A stretch of 64,000 nt of DNA from Sinorhizobium sp. 6-70. GTDB taxonomy: Bacteria > Pseudomonadota > Alphaproteobacteria > Rhizobiales > Rhizobiaceae. The translations under genes and the position numbers were made by a program. The DNA lies in assembly GCF_030124375.1 (NCBI RefSeq), contig NZ_JASKLS010000005.1:310001-374000 (forward strand), read 5' to 3'. This document shows, in pieces, positions 30,370-38,764 of the stretch (its first letter is position 1; each line of letters begins with the position of its first letter). The notes under the pieces were generated by a model. It ran no database searches, was not told the origin of the DNA, and saw nothing but the letters and a program-made list of their open reading frames with translations.

Positions 30370-30405
30370 CAGCGCCACGCGTCTGATCAGATGCGCAAAG
30401 GACGC
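30370..30405. repeat. RIME-type palindrome, partial copy
   Basis: CAGCGCCACGCGTCTGATCAGATGCGCAAAGGACGC in two parts: the arms GCGTCT/AGATGC are slightly diverged. It follows the TPR lipoprotein gene and lies just past the stop of the converging gene at 30419, so it sits between two transcript ends. Confidence 0.8.
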
Positions 30406-30418
30406 ATGCCGTAAGGAT

Positions 30419-30991
30419 TTACCGCACCTTCCGCAGAATAAGTTTGCCCTCGGGCGAGACCGATCGCTCGTAATGCGGCAAGTCCGCGACGGATACGCCT
30501 TCGGCATCGGCCAGGGCGAGGCTGTCATCCGCGGCCTCAAGTCCGACGGAGACCGTGGTCCCTGATGGCTCCAGCCGTTGTGTCACGCCCTTTCCGGGCG
30601 CGCTCATGATCAGGCTTCCGCCGGAGGCAACCAGACCGGAACGCATGCCGGCATCAAAATCGGCGACTTGTTTGCGCAGGCTTTCCAAACGCTGGCGAAC
30701 GATTGCCACGTCCTCGCCCTTGGCACTTCTGGCGATGTGTCGGCCTTGCTTGTCGACCAGCTCTTGCAGGCCGTCGATCGAGCGCTTGAGCGCAGCAAGC
30801 GTCTCGCGGCTTTCGCGCACATCGGCGGCATTCTTCGCCGTGTAAAGGAGAATGCCGGCATTGAGTGGTAGCAGCAGCAACGCAATCGCAATCAGGGAGG
30901 CCCCTTTCGAACGGCTCGGCTCTTTCGCCGGTCGCTCGCCGCGTTGCCTCGCACCGTCAGGTTCGACATCGACATCCGGAATACTGGTCAT
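30419..30991 (-). CDS. Membrane-anchored coiled-coil protein, hypothetical
   Basis: 190 residues: a charged N-terminal tail of about 28, one membrane segment (GASLIAIALLLLPLNAGILLY), then a heptad-rich helix (about 55-110: ESRETLAALKRSIDGLQELVDKQGRH) and a small C-terminal beta-rich part. This resembles bitopic envelope proteins that bridge inner membrane and periplasm. I do not know the family. The start at 30991 is chosen because GGAG lies eight bases upstream; GTG 31000 and ATG 30997 are too close to it. It follows the AAA ATPase gene of the pilus locus on the same strand, with a RIME element between them. Confidence 0.7.
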   Translation of the reverse strand: MTSIPDVDVEPDGARQRGERPAKEPSRSKGASLIAIALLLLPLNAGILLYTAKNAADVRESRETLAALKRSIDGLQELVDKQGRHIARSAKGEDVAIVRQRLESLRKQVADFDAGMRSGLVASGGSLIMSAPGKGVTQRLEPSGTTVSVGLEAADDSLALADAEGVSVADLPHYERSVSPEGKLILRKVR

Positions 30992-31078
30992 CCGCATCAC
31001 TCCGCCGCAAGCAGGGCCAACTCCCTGAAGTTCATCACATCAGTATTTCAGGCATTCCTTAATAACAAACACACCCAC

Positions 31079-31179
31079 AGCGCCGCGCGTCTAATCAGAC
31101 GCGCAAAGGACGCTGTAGCACTTTGAATTGGTGCATGTTTTTGTGCCTAAATCGACTGCGATTTAAGGAAACATGCACT
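31079..31179. repeat. RIME-type element, full copy overlapping a stop codon
   Basis: Same two palindromes as at 28397-28499 in the opposite orientation: AGCGCCGCGCGTCTAATCAGACGCGC, then AAGGACGCTGTAGCACTTTGAATT and GTGCATGTTT...AAACATGCAC. The last bases (CTA at 31178-31180) are the stop codon of the AAA ATPase gene on the minus strand, so the element ends exactly at a gene end. Confidence 0.9.
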
Positions 31180-32482
31180 AGTCCAGCGTGAACACACCCT
31201 CCCACGCCCGCTCCAGCATTCCCAGCGAAGCCACCTTCGGCATCGTGTTGAACTCACAATAGGACCTGATGAAATCCAGCAGGTACTTCGGGTGGTAACA
31301 GGACGCCAGCGATGCACCGCAGTACTTACGCTCATAGAACAGGTGCAAATCACTAGCCTTTATCTCTACCGCGACTTCGCGCGCATAAGTCTCGAAGATC
31401 CGGATATATTCGTCCTTCGAGGGGTTATTCACAAATATCTTGTACTTGAGGCGCCGCAGACCCGCCTCGTCCGAGAGATCCTTCGGGGCGATATTGGTCG
31501 AGAAAACCACAAGCTCATCGAACGGAACCTTGAACTTCTTGCCCGTATGCAGCGTGAGAAAGTCATATCCGCGCTCGAGCGGCACGATCCAGCGATTGAT
31601 CAGCGCCTGCGGCAACACCTGCTGGCGGCCGAAATCGTCGATGATGAACACGCCTCCCGAGGCCTTGAGGTGCAATGGGGCCTCGTAGACATTCGAGCCG
31701 TCGCTGAAGGCGAGGTCGAGGAGCTCGAGCGTCAGTTCGCCGCCGGTCTTGATCACCGGCCGCCGGCATTCGACCCATCGCTGGTCGGCCTTGGGGTACG
31801 GATTTCCCGACGCCTCGGAAACCGGCCGGTGCACGGCCTCGTCGTAGAAGCTGATCACATAGCCGCCAACCTCGACCGCATAGGGCACCCAGATCGTCTG
31901 GACAAGCAGCCGCGCGGAGCGTTCGGCGATGCTGGTCTTGCCATTGCCCGGTGGTCCGTAAAGCAGGATGGACTGTCCCGAATTCATGGCCGGGCCAAGC
32001 TTCTCTACGAGTGACGGCGATAGCACCAGCCCCTCGAGGCTTTCGATCAACCGGTCCTGGGTCACCCGCTCGTGGTGGATCGACTGCAATCCGAGCTGCC
32101 GGCAGAAGGCGTCGAGCGAAACCGGCGCCGGCCCGACATATTGCGATTGCCGCAACGCCGCGTGCGCGTATTCGAGGCCCTTCGTCGAAAGGGCATAGCG
32201 GATGTCCGACCTGACGTCCTCGCCGGCGAGTCCTCTCGCTTCGAGGAAGGCAAGCTTCACCAGTTCCTTGACCAGCTGATTGACCACCGCTTTCGGCAAT
32301 TTCATCCGACCGGCGAGATGCGACGGGGTGACGGTATCCTGCTCGGCTGCGCATTTTGCTGCCAGGCGCAGCATAAAGGACAGTTCGAGACCGGTTTCCT
32401 CCACGCCAGCGGGCGCCAGCGGCATTCGGGGATCGAGCGTCAGCGCGAAGTCTTCACGGCCTTGATCGGGCGAATAGTGCAT
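31178..32482 (-). CDS. AAA-type ATPase of the Tad/pilus locus
   Basis: 434 residues. An N-terminal winged-helix-like part (about 30-110: TPSHLAGRMKLPKAVVNQLVKELVKL and a ALSTKGLEYA wing) precedes an ATPase domain with Walker A YGPPGNGKTS (about 175-184), Walker B GGVFIIDDFGRQ and sensor-like VVFSTNIAPKDL. Proteins of this build are found next to tad genes in alphaproteobacteria, but I know of no assigned role; remodelling of a pilus component or regulation are both possible. It is 15 bases downstream of tadC and its stop lies in a RIME element. Confidence 0.85.
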   Translation of the reverse strand: MHYSPDQGREDFALTLDPRMPLAPAGVEETGLELSFMLRLAAKCAAEQDTVTPSHLAGRMKLPKAVVNQLVKELVKLAFLEARGLAGEDVRSDIRYALSTKGLEYAHAALRQSQYVGPAPVSLDAFCRQLGLQSIHHERVTQDRLIESLEGLVLSPSLVEKLGPAMNSGQSILLYGPPGNGKTSIAERSARLLVQTIWVPYAVEVGGYVISFYDEAVHRPVSEASGNPYPKADQRWVECRRPVIKTGGELTLELLDLAFSDGSNVYEAPLHLKASGGVFIIDDFGRQQVLPQALINRWIVPLERGYDFLTLHTGKKFKVPFDELVVFSTNIAPKDLSDEAGLRRLKYKIFVNNPSKDEYIRIFETYAREVAVEIKASDLHLFYERKYCGASLASCYHPKYLLDFIRSYCEFNTMPKVASLGMLERAWEGVFTLD

Positions 32483-32497
32483 GGAGACCTCGCTGTT

Positions 32498-33445
32498 TTA
32501 ACCGCCGGGCTTGAGGCCGGAGAGAACACTGACAACACGCATGACGATGGGCACGAGCACGATGATGAGGCTCACTGGAAACAGGAAGGCGCCGAGCGGC
32601 AGCAGCATCTTGATCGGCAGGGCATTGGCCTTCTCCTCCGCCCGCACGACCCGAAGGTCGCGCATTTCCTTGCTGTAGACGCGCAGCGTCTGGGTCACGC
32701 TGGTTCCCAGTTCTTCCGATTGGCGGAAGAGCACGGAAAGCGCGCGCGCCTCGTCGATCCGCAAACGCGCCGCAAGGTTGGCCAAAGCCTCGCGCAGCCG
32801 GCGTCCGCCGCGCACTTCCAGCATCATGATCGAAAGGTGCAGTCCGAAATCCTTGCGCTTGTCGACGAATTCCCGGGCGACGCGGTTGGCCGCCGCTTCC
32901 AGACTCATGCCCGCGTCGAGGCAGACGATCAGCATGTCCATGAAATCGGGAAACAGCCGGCGATATTCCCGCTCCTTCGCGTCACCGCGCCGGTCGATAT
33001 AGATATTGACCAGGACAAAGGCGATGCCGGCTGCAAACATTGCCATCACGAGGATAACGAGCTGCGACAATTCGGGAAGGAAGCGGCTGAGAGCCCAGAC
33101 CGTTACCGCCACGATGCCAAAGCATATGACGGCGCGGATGACCTGAAATACCGTCACTGCGCTGGCGCTGAAATAGCCGGCACGGATCAGCCGGTTCTGG
33201 GTGGAGTTGGCATTGGTGTCGCGTCGGGTGATCTCGAAATAGCGGCGGATCAGGCGATTTTCCGCCTCGCCGAGATCGGCGATTGCGGCGTCTCCCAACT
33301 GGAATTCGTCGCCGCCCGCCTTCGCGCCCGTTTCCGAAAGCCGCACACCGACCTCGCGCCGCCGGAAGATCAGTTCGGATGCCGCCCCGGAAAAGATCAG
33401 CACCGAGAAGAAGACGATGAAGTAGATCCCATACTCGCTCGACAT
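32498..33445 (-). CDS. tadC: TadC, pilus assembly inner-membrane protein
   Basis: 315-residue GspF/T2SF-type platform protein. The GspF domain covers about residues 150-300, with FPDFMDMLIVCLDAGMSLEAA, LREALANLAARLRIDEARALSVLFRQSEELG and a terminal membrane helix (LLPLGAFLFPVSLIIVLVPIVM). TadC and TadB form the platform on which the ATPase acts. The ATG at 33445 starts seven bases after tadB's stop; a longer frame would overlap tadB by 38 bases. Confidence 0.92.
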   Translation of the reverse strand: MSSEYGIYFIVFFSVLIFSGAASELIFRRREVGVRLSETGAKAGGDEFQLGDAAIADLGEAENRLIRRYFEITRRDTNANSTQNRLIRAGYFSASAVTVFQVIRAVICFGIVAVTVWALSRFLPELSQLVILVMAMFAAGIAFVLVNIYIDRRGDAKEREYRRLFPDFMDMLIVCLDAGMSLEAAANRVAREFVDKRKDFGLHLSIMMLEVRGGRRLREALANLAARLRIDEARALSVLFRQSEELGTSVTQTLRVYSKEMRDLRVVRAEEKANALPIKMLLPLGAFLFPVSLIIVLVPIVMRVVSVLSGLKPGG

Positions 33446-33452
33446 CGCGGCC

Positions 33453-34406
33453 TCAGTACTCGAAGTTGACCATCTTGTAGAGAATGACATTACCGATCGC
33501 CATGATGACCAGCAGCACGGTGACGACGGTCGATCCGTGGCCGCTGTCCCAGACAGGATCGAAATAGGTCGGCGAGAGCCCCTTGATCATAGCGTAAAGC
33601 AGGAACGGATAGAGCGACATGAAGATCGCGGTGATGCGCCCTTCCGAAGAGATCGCCTTGACCTTGGCCTTCAGCATCGACCGATCGCGCAATGTCTTCG
33701 ATAGGTTCTGCAGGATTTCGACGAGATTGCCGCCGGTCCCGGCCTGCACGCTGAGCGAGATCGCCAGCAGGTTCAGATCCTCTACACCCACGCGGTCGGA
33801 TAGATTGACGAGCGCGTCGTCGAGCGTCACGCCGTAGGTCAGCTCGTCCGACAGAAGGCCAAACTCGCTGCCGACCGGATCGGGCATTTCGCGCGCGACG
33901 AGCGCGATCGCCGCCGGCAGCGGATGTCCGGCCGCAAGGCTCCGGTTGGCCACGTCGAGGGCCTCGGGAAGTTTCTCCGCAAATTTGCGCATGCGGCTCG
34001 CCCGTGCCCACGAGACGACAAGCACAGGTATAAGGAAGCAGACGGCGAGAAAGACGGGGACCCGGACCAGGTTGCTCGGCACGAGGAACTGAACGACCAG
34101 CCAGACGAGGAGTGCACCGGCGATGGTATAGAGCGCAAAACGCTTCGCATCGAACTTGATGCCGGATTGGGTGTAGACCTGCTTCAGCCGCTGCATCAGG
34201 GGAAGCGATCGCCAGTTCTCGCCGGCGCCGCGCTCCTTCAGCATGTCATGGTAGGCCTTGCCGTGATCCTCGCTCCCATCGAGCAGGCTAAGGCGACGGT
34301 TCACCGCCTTGTGGCGTTCGGACGTCCGGAAGTAGCCGCGCAGCAGGGCTTCGGCGGAGATCAGCGCCGCGATGAACACGGCGGCGTAAAGCAGGATGAG
34401 CGTCAT
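33453..34406 (-). CDS. tadB: TadB, pilus assembly inner-membrane protein
   Basis: 317 residues with an N-terminal membrane segment (LILLYAAVFIAALISAEALL), a pair of hydrophobic helices near 95-140, and the GspF domain with LPEALDVANRSLAAGHPLPAAIALVAREMPDPVG and LNLLAISLSVQAGTGGNLVEILQNLSKTLR, then two terminal helices. Its start overlaps the stop of cpaF by four bases, which couples the ATPase to its platform partner. Confidence 0.93.
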   Translation of the reverse strand: MTLILLYAAVFIAALISAEALLRGYFRTSERHKAVNRRLSLLDGSEDHGKAYHDMLKERGAGENWRSLPLMQRLKQVYTQSGIKFDAKRFALYTIAGALLVWLVVQFLVPSNLVRVPVFLAVCFLIPVLVVSWARASRMRKFAEKLPEALDVANRSLAAGHPLPAAIALVAREMPDPVGSEFGLLSDELTYGVTLDDALVNLSDRVGVEDLNLLAISLSVQAGTGGNLVEILQNLSKTLRDRSMLKAKVKAISSEGRITAIFMSLYPFLLYAMIKGLSPTYFDPVWDSGHGSTVVTVLLVIMAIGNVILYKMVNFEY

Positions 34407-35860
34407 GATTGGACGGGCCCCGTTTGCAATGGTCTGCCGGGCTCGAAGATCGCCGCAGGCACCGCGATCCCGACTTCGGCGAATTCCTCGATGAAGCGCG
34501 GGCGCAGGCCCGTCGCGCGGAATTCGCCCTGGATGCGGCCGTCCTCTCCCGTGCCCGTCTTCTTGAAGCGCATGATCTCCTGCATCTGGACGACCTCGCC
34601 CTCCATGCCGGTGATCTCGGAAACCGAGACGATCCTGCGGCTGCCGTCGCTCAAGCGCTGCACCTGAACGATGAGCGTGATGGCGGAGGCGATCTGCGAG
34701 CGGATGCTGAGCTGCGACATCGGCATGCCGGCCATGCCGACCATCTGTTCCAGTCGACCGACGGCATCGCGCGGCGTGTTGGCATGGATGGTCGTCATCG
34801 AGCCTTCGTGACCGGTGTTCATCGCCTGCAGCATGTCGAAGGCTTCCTCGCCGCGCACCTCGCCGACGATGATACGGTCGGGCCGCATGCGAAGCGCGTT
34901 TTTCAGGAGCTCGCGCTGACGAACCTCGTTGCGGCCGTCGAGCGTCGGCGGCCGGGTTTCCATCCGGCCGACATGCGGCTGCTGGAGCTGCAGTTCGGCC
35001 GCGTCCTCGATGGTGATCAGGCGCTCTGTCGGCGAAATCTGCGACGAAAGCGCATTGAGCAGCGTCGTCTTGCCCGAACCGGTGCCGCCCGAAATGATCA
35101 TCGACACCTTGCCCTTGACTGCGGCGCTGAGGAGGATGCGCATGGCGTTCGCCATCGCGCCGTTTTCGACGAGGCGCTCGAGCGTCAGCGGCTTGCGGGT
35201 GAACTTGCGGATCGAAACAAGCGGGCCGTCGACGGAGATCGGACGGATCGCGACGTTGACGCGCGATCCGTCCTTGAGGCGGGCATCGACCATCGGCGTC
35301 GACTCATCGACGCGGCGGCCGACGGCCGAGACGATCTTGTTGATCACGCGGAGCAGGTGATCCTCGTCCTTGAAGCGGACGGCGGTGCTCTCGAGCCTGC
35401 CGCGCCGTTCGACATAGACGCTCTTGTGGCCGTTGATCAGGATGTCGGCGATGGTCTCGTCAGCGAGCAGCGGCTCGATTGGCCCGAGGCCGAGCATCTC
35501 GTCGGTGATGTCGCGGATCAGATCATTGATCTCCACGGCATTCAGCGGGAAATTGTTGCGCCGGATATAGTCCTTGACGAGCGGCCTGATCTCGGTCGCG
35601 ATCTCTTCGTTGTCGAGCGTGTCGAGAATGCCGAGGTTGATCCGGTCCAAGAGATAGCGGTGCAGGTTGACCCGTTCGGCCACCATGTCCCGGCCGAGCG
35701 GGGTATCCTCTTCGACCACGGCAGGCGCAGCGGCGGCTTCGGCGACAGGGGCAGCCACGTTCGCGGCCGGGCCGGCGGGAAGGACATCGGCGCTTTTCGG
35801 CTGCTCGCGCTCGTCCGGCTGCTGATGCTTGTAGAAACGTCCCATGAACCCGGTTGCCAT
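34403..35860 (-). CDS. cpaF: CpaF/TadA, pilus assembly ATPase
   Basis: Hexameric secretion ATPase (485 residues) that powers Flp pilus assembly. The first 60 or so residues are alanine/proline-rich. The conserved core has [31 protein letters not shown] (near 130), Walker [17 protein letters not shown] (near 270), the Asp box [15 protein letters not shown], Walker [17 protein letters not shown] and the His box [14 protein letters not shown]. The frame stays open to 36490, but that extension is read across the L,D-transpeptidase gene; the ATG at 35860 with AAAGG upstream is the real start. Confidence 0.96.
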   Translation of the reverse strand: MATGFMGRFYKHQQPDEREQPKSADVLPAGPAANVAAPVAEAAAAPAVVEEDTPLGRDMVAERVNLHRYLLDRINLGILDTLDNEEIATEIRPLVKDYIRRNNFPLNAVEINDLIRDITDEMLGLGPIEPLLADETIADILINGHKSVYVERRGRLESTAVRFKDEDHLLRVINKIVSAVGRRVDESTPMVDARLKDGSRVNVAIRPISVDGPLVSIRKFTRKPLTLERLVENGAMANAMRILLSAAVKGKVSMIISGGTGSGKTTLLNALSSQISPTERLITIEDAAELQLQQPHVGRMETRPPTLDGRNEVRQRELLKNALRMRPDRIIVGEVRGEEAFDMLQAMNTGHEGSMTTIHANTPRDAVGRLEQMVGMAGMPMSQLSIRSQIASAITLIVQVQRLSDGSRRIVSVSEITGMEGEVVQMQEIMRFKKTGTGEDGRIQGEFRATGLRPRFIEEFAEVGIAVPAAIFEPGRPLQTGPVQS

Positions 35861-35880
35861 CAGCCTTTCACTCCGTTCGA

Positions 35881-36483
35881 CTATTTCACGATCACCGTGG
35901 TTCCGACTTTCACCCGGTCGTAGAGATCGATGACGTCGGCATTGCTCATGCGGAAGCATCCGGAGGACGCAAAGTCGCCGACCGTCGACTGCTCGTTCGT
36001 CCCGTGAATGCGGTAGAGCGTGTCGGCCTTGCCCCGGTAGAGATAGATCCCGCGCGCGCCCATCGGATTGAACGGCCCGGCCGGCACCAGTTCGGGAAGC
36101 CCCGGCACGCGCGCCTTCATCTCGGCCGGCGGCCGCCAGTCGGGCCATTCGGCCTTTCGGCCGACCTTCACGACGCCGCTCCAGCGGAAGCCGTCGCGGC
36201 CGACGCCGATCCTGTAGCGGATCGCCCGGCTGCCGGAGACGATGAGATCGAGCGTCCGGTTGTCGCTGACGATGACGATCGTGCCGGCCGGGTATTTCTG
36301 CTCCGCGGTCACCACGACGCCCGTGGCCGGCCCCAGGCTTCGTGGCACCAGACCGGTCGCCAGAGCCGCGACCGGGGAAACCGCAAGAGCAAGCGCGGCG
36401 GCTACGAAGATCGCCCGCACGGGCGCTCCGGCCGTGCGCTGCGCCGGCATTTCTTCGCTGCTCACCCGCATGCATGCGATCAT
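35881..36483 (-). CDS. L,D-transpeptidase (YkuD domain) within the pilus locus
   Basis: 200 residues with a signal peptide-like N terminus (hydrophobic about 23-42) and a YkuD catalytic domain: the active-site motif IHGTNEQSTVGDFASSGCFRMSN holds the histidine and the nucleophilic cysteine, and the strand FNPMGARGIYLY precedes it. Such enzymes cross-link peptidoglycan 3-3 or attach lipoproteins. Lying between cpaE and cpaF with overlapping or 20-base junctions, it could open or anchor the wall for the pilus. Start choice among 36483, 36471 and 36450 is uncertain; the first overlaps the cpaE stop. Confidence 0.9.
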   Translation of the reverse strand: MIACMRVSSEEMPAQRTAGAPVRAIFVAAALALAVSPVAALATGLVPRSLGPATGVVVTAEQKYPAGTIVIVSDNRTLDLIVSGSRAIRYRIGVGRDGFRWSGVVKVGRKAEWPDWRPPAEMKARVPGLPELVPAGPFNPMGARGIYLYRGKADTLYRIHGTNEQSTVGDFASSGCFRMSNADVIDLYDRVKVGTTVIVK

Positions 36484-37622
36484 CGGACAAGCGCTCCGAG
36501 CTTGTTGACGGCCTTGCAGAAGCCGGAGCGCGCGTTCACCTCGAAGGGCAGCACGCCGCGGTTCAGTGCTTCGCTCAGCGTGTCCCAGTCATAGGCAACG
36601 ATATGGGCGTGTGTGTCCTTGAAGACCTTGTCCACCTGCTGCCGGCGCACGCCAAGGCTGAAGAGCTTGGTGCGGTATTTGTTGATGACGACGAAGATCG
36701 AATCCGCATTGCCGCGCAGCCGTACAAGGTTGAGGAAGAGGTCCTTCGCCTGGTGGAGTGCCGGGATCGTCATTTCGGTCACGATGTAGACGCTGTTGAC
36801 CGATGAAAGCACGTCGGTTTTCCACGGCGTCTCGTAATAGGGCATGTCGATGACCGTGTGATCGCTCTCGAAGGCCGCGACGTCCAGCATGCGCAGCACA
36901 AGTTCGGCGCCCTTGGCCGCGAGCAGCACCGACGGCTGCTTGAACGACAGCAGGGAAAAGCCGCCCGAGTGACGCTTGCGCACCAGGTCGATGAATTCGA
37001 GATCGACGCGCGACGGATTGGTGATGACGGGCTTCAGATCGTAGTCGCTGACAAGGTTGAGATAATAGCCGAGCGACCCGGAGGAAAAATCCATGTCGAA
37101 CAGATCGACGCGCGGCGTGGCGTTTTTCGTGGGCTGCGCAAGCGCATGGGCAAGCGACGAAGAAATGACGCTGGCGCCGGCGCCGCCAACGGCGGAGACG
37201 ACCGCGTGAACCCGGCTGTCGGAGGCCCCGCTCCCCGGTGCATGCGTCGAGATCATGTCGATCAGCGAGCGGCGCTCCAGCGGCTTCTTCAGCCAATCGT
37301 TGCCGTTCAACCGGAAGAGCAGCCGCAGCATTTCGTTCGGCAGATCTTCCGAGACGACGACGAGCGGAATGTCGCGATGGCGTCCGCGAAAGGCAAAAAG
37401 CTCCGGACGATTCAGCATTTCGCCGTTGTCGACATCGAGCACGATCAGATTGAACTGCGTCGGATCAAACCGCGCCGCCTCGCCAAGCGCCTTCAGCGCC
37501 ATATGGCGTACCTCGTAACGAGACAACGAGCCGAACGTGTCGAGCATGAAGCTCGCAGCCGCCGCGTCGTCGGAGAGGACAAGGATCTTGGTGGATGCTG
37601 CGAAGTTCATATGAGCTGTCAT
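36480..37622 (-). CDS. cpaE: CpaE/TadZ, pilus localisation ATPase-like protein
   Basis: 380 residues. The N-terminal receiver-like domain (about 12-125: KILVLSDDAAAASFML, FNLIVLDVDNG) is atypical, and the C-terminal MinD/ParA-like domain starts at SAVGGAGASVISSSLAHAL (near 143), a deviant Walker A that lacks the signature lysine, as in other CpaE/TadZ proteins. DLFDMDFSSGSLG and HTVIDMPYYETPW are its next strands. TadZ/CpaE proteins place the pilus machine at the cell pole. GGGAAAG precedes the ATG at 37622. Confidence 0.93.
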   Translation of the reverse strand: MTAHMNFAASTKILVLSDDAAAASFMLDTFGSLSRYEVRHMALKALGEAARFDPTQFNLIVLDVDNGEMLNRPELFAFRGRHRDIPLVVVSEDLPNEMLRLLFRLNGNDWLKKPLERRSLIDMISTHAPGSGASDSRVHAVVSAVGGAGASVISSSLAHALAQPTKNATPRVDLFDMDFSSGSLGYYLNLVSDYDLKPVITNPSRVDLEFIDLVRKRHSGGFSLLSFKQPSVLLAAKGAELVLRMLDVAAFESDHTVIDMPYYETPWKTDVLSSVNSVYIVTEMTIPALHQAKDLFLNLVRLRGNADSIFVVINKYRTKLFSLGVRRQQVDKVFKDTHAHIVAYDWDTLSEALNRGVLPFEVNARSGFCKAVNKLGALVR

Positions 37623-37649
37623 CTCGCTTTCCCACGCACTATCAAGGGT

Positions 37650-38270
37650 TCAGCAGGTTGAGCACGTCTTCAGGTCTTCGGTGGTGATCGTCACCGGATG
37701 GGCGGGAATGGTAATTTCATCGAGCCCGAGCAGACCGCCGAGCATGGGGAGGTCAAACGTGATGTTGCGGACTTCCAGTCGCATGGTCAGCACCGGCCCC
37801 TCGGGCCGACCCCAATAGCCGAGGCCCGAGCGCTGATAGGTCACCACCAGATTTGCCGGCTGGATCCGCCAGTTGAGATCGCAGATACCGGGGCGCGGGT
37901 CGCCGACCGCGCAATTGCCGTCGCTCCCCGTGACGATCCGGGTCAATTCGGCGCTGCAGTTCGCAAGAGCTGGCCCGCAGGTGGAGGAGATCGCCGAATT
38001 GTTGGGTGTCGCCGTCCCGTTGTTCAACGGATTGTCCGCTTCCGCCGGGAAGACTTCGTCGAAGTCCGAAGTCAGTGGATCGGAAACCGCCGCGAGCCGA
38101 GCGCCATATTGCAGCGCCTTGACCGTCTGGTTCCACTGCGACATGGCGTAGCCGAACTCGACGAAGGCGGCGAATACCAGCAGCACGATTGGAAACGTGA
38201 GCAGGGCCTCGGAAAGTGCAATCCCGCTTTCGTCCTGCCTGAACGATGCGAACGGTCGCGATCTCACCAT
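37650..38270 (-). CDS. TadE-like pseudopilin
   Basis: 206 residues. A short positive N terminus and the motif DESGIALSEALLTFPIVLLVFAAFVEFGYAM (about 13-43, given here in one stretch of two parts) mark the TadE family: a prepilin-like hydrophobic helix with a conserved glutamate after the cut site glycine. Three pairs of cysteines lie in the C-terminal half (CGPALANC, CAVGDPRPGIC, CSTC). It is probably processed by CpaA and supports pilus assembly. It overlaps the next upstream gene by seven bases. Confidence 0.85.
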   Translation of the reverse strand: MVRSRPFASFRQDESGIALSEALLTFPIVLLVFAAFVEFGYAMSQWNQTVKALQYGARLAAVSDPLTSDFDEVFPAEADNPLNNGTATPNNSAISSTCGPALANCSAELTRIVTGSDGNCAVGDPRPGICDLNWRIQPANLVVTYQRSGLGYWGRPEGPVLTMRLEVRNITFDLPMLGGLLGLDEITIPAHPVTITTEDLKTCSTC

Positions 38271-38764
38271 CCGATATACCTCTCTTCGTGCGAGGCGTTG
38301 ATGGTGATGGCGTCGATGCCGAGCCAGCCGAACAGGGGCGAGGCTTCGTATTGATGCGTCGTGGAAATGGTGAAGTTACCGTCCGCATCGACGGCGACAT
38401 TGCCCTTGGCGTTAACGGCCACGACAATATCGGCAAGATTCGGCCCCCAGCCGGGAACGCGCAACTTCGCATTCGCTGCCGGGCTTTGCGTCCCATAAAA
38501 CGCGATCAGCTTCGCTGTGCTTGCACTGCAGTTCGAAACGAAGGTTTCTGTCTGCCGGCAACGCGACATATAGCGGGCGGCATCACGCAGGCCGGCGTCG
38601 ATCTGCATCCGCTCCCAAAAGATATTGCCGAATTCCAGGATGCCCGCGGCAAAGAGCGTGACGAACGGCACCGCCACCAGCGCCTCGGCAAGCACCGCGC
38701 CCTCCTCCCTCGCGAGGAAGCTCGGACAGAACCGAAGGCGGATGAAGTTTCGGAGCGCCGTCAT
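38264..38764 (-). CDS. TadE/TadF-like pseudopilin
   Basis: 166 residues with the pattern REEGAVLAEALVAVPFVTLFAAG near residue 19, again a short basic leader, glycine, and hydrophobic helix with a glutamate (E at position 5 of the mature form if cut after G). Two cysteines (CRQTETFVSNC) may form a disulfide. Start and end overlap both neighbours (TadG-like upstream by four bases, TadE-like downstream by seven), so the three minor pilins are translationally coupled. Confidence 0.85.
   Translation of the reverse strand: MTALRNFIRLRFCPSFLAREEGAVLAEALVAVPFVTLFAAGILEFGNIFWERMQIDAGLRDAARYMSRCRQTETFVSNCSASTAKLIAFYGTQSPAANAKLRVPGWGPNLADIVVAVNAKGNVAVDADGNFTISTTHQYEASPLFGWLGIDAITINASHEERYIGW

Noticed and set aside
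35861..36490. A 695-residue form of CpaF reaching to 36490
   Set aside because: The extra N terminus is read out of frame through the L,D-transpeptidase gene; the ATG at 35860 gives a normal-length ATPase.
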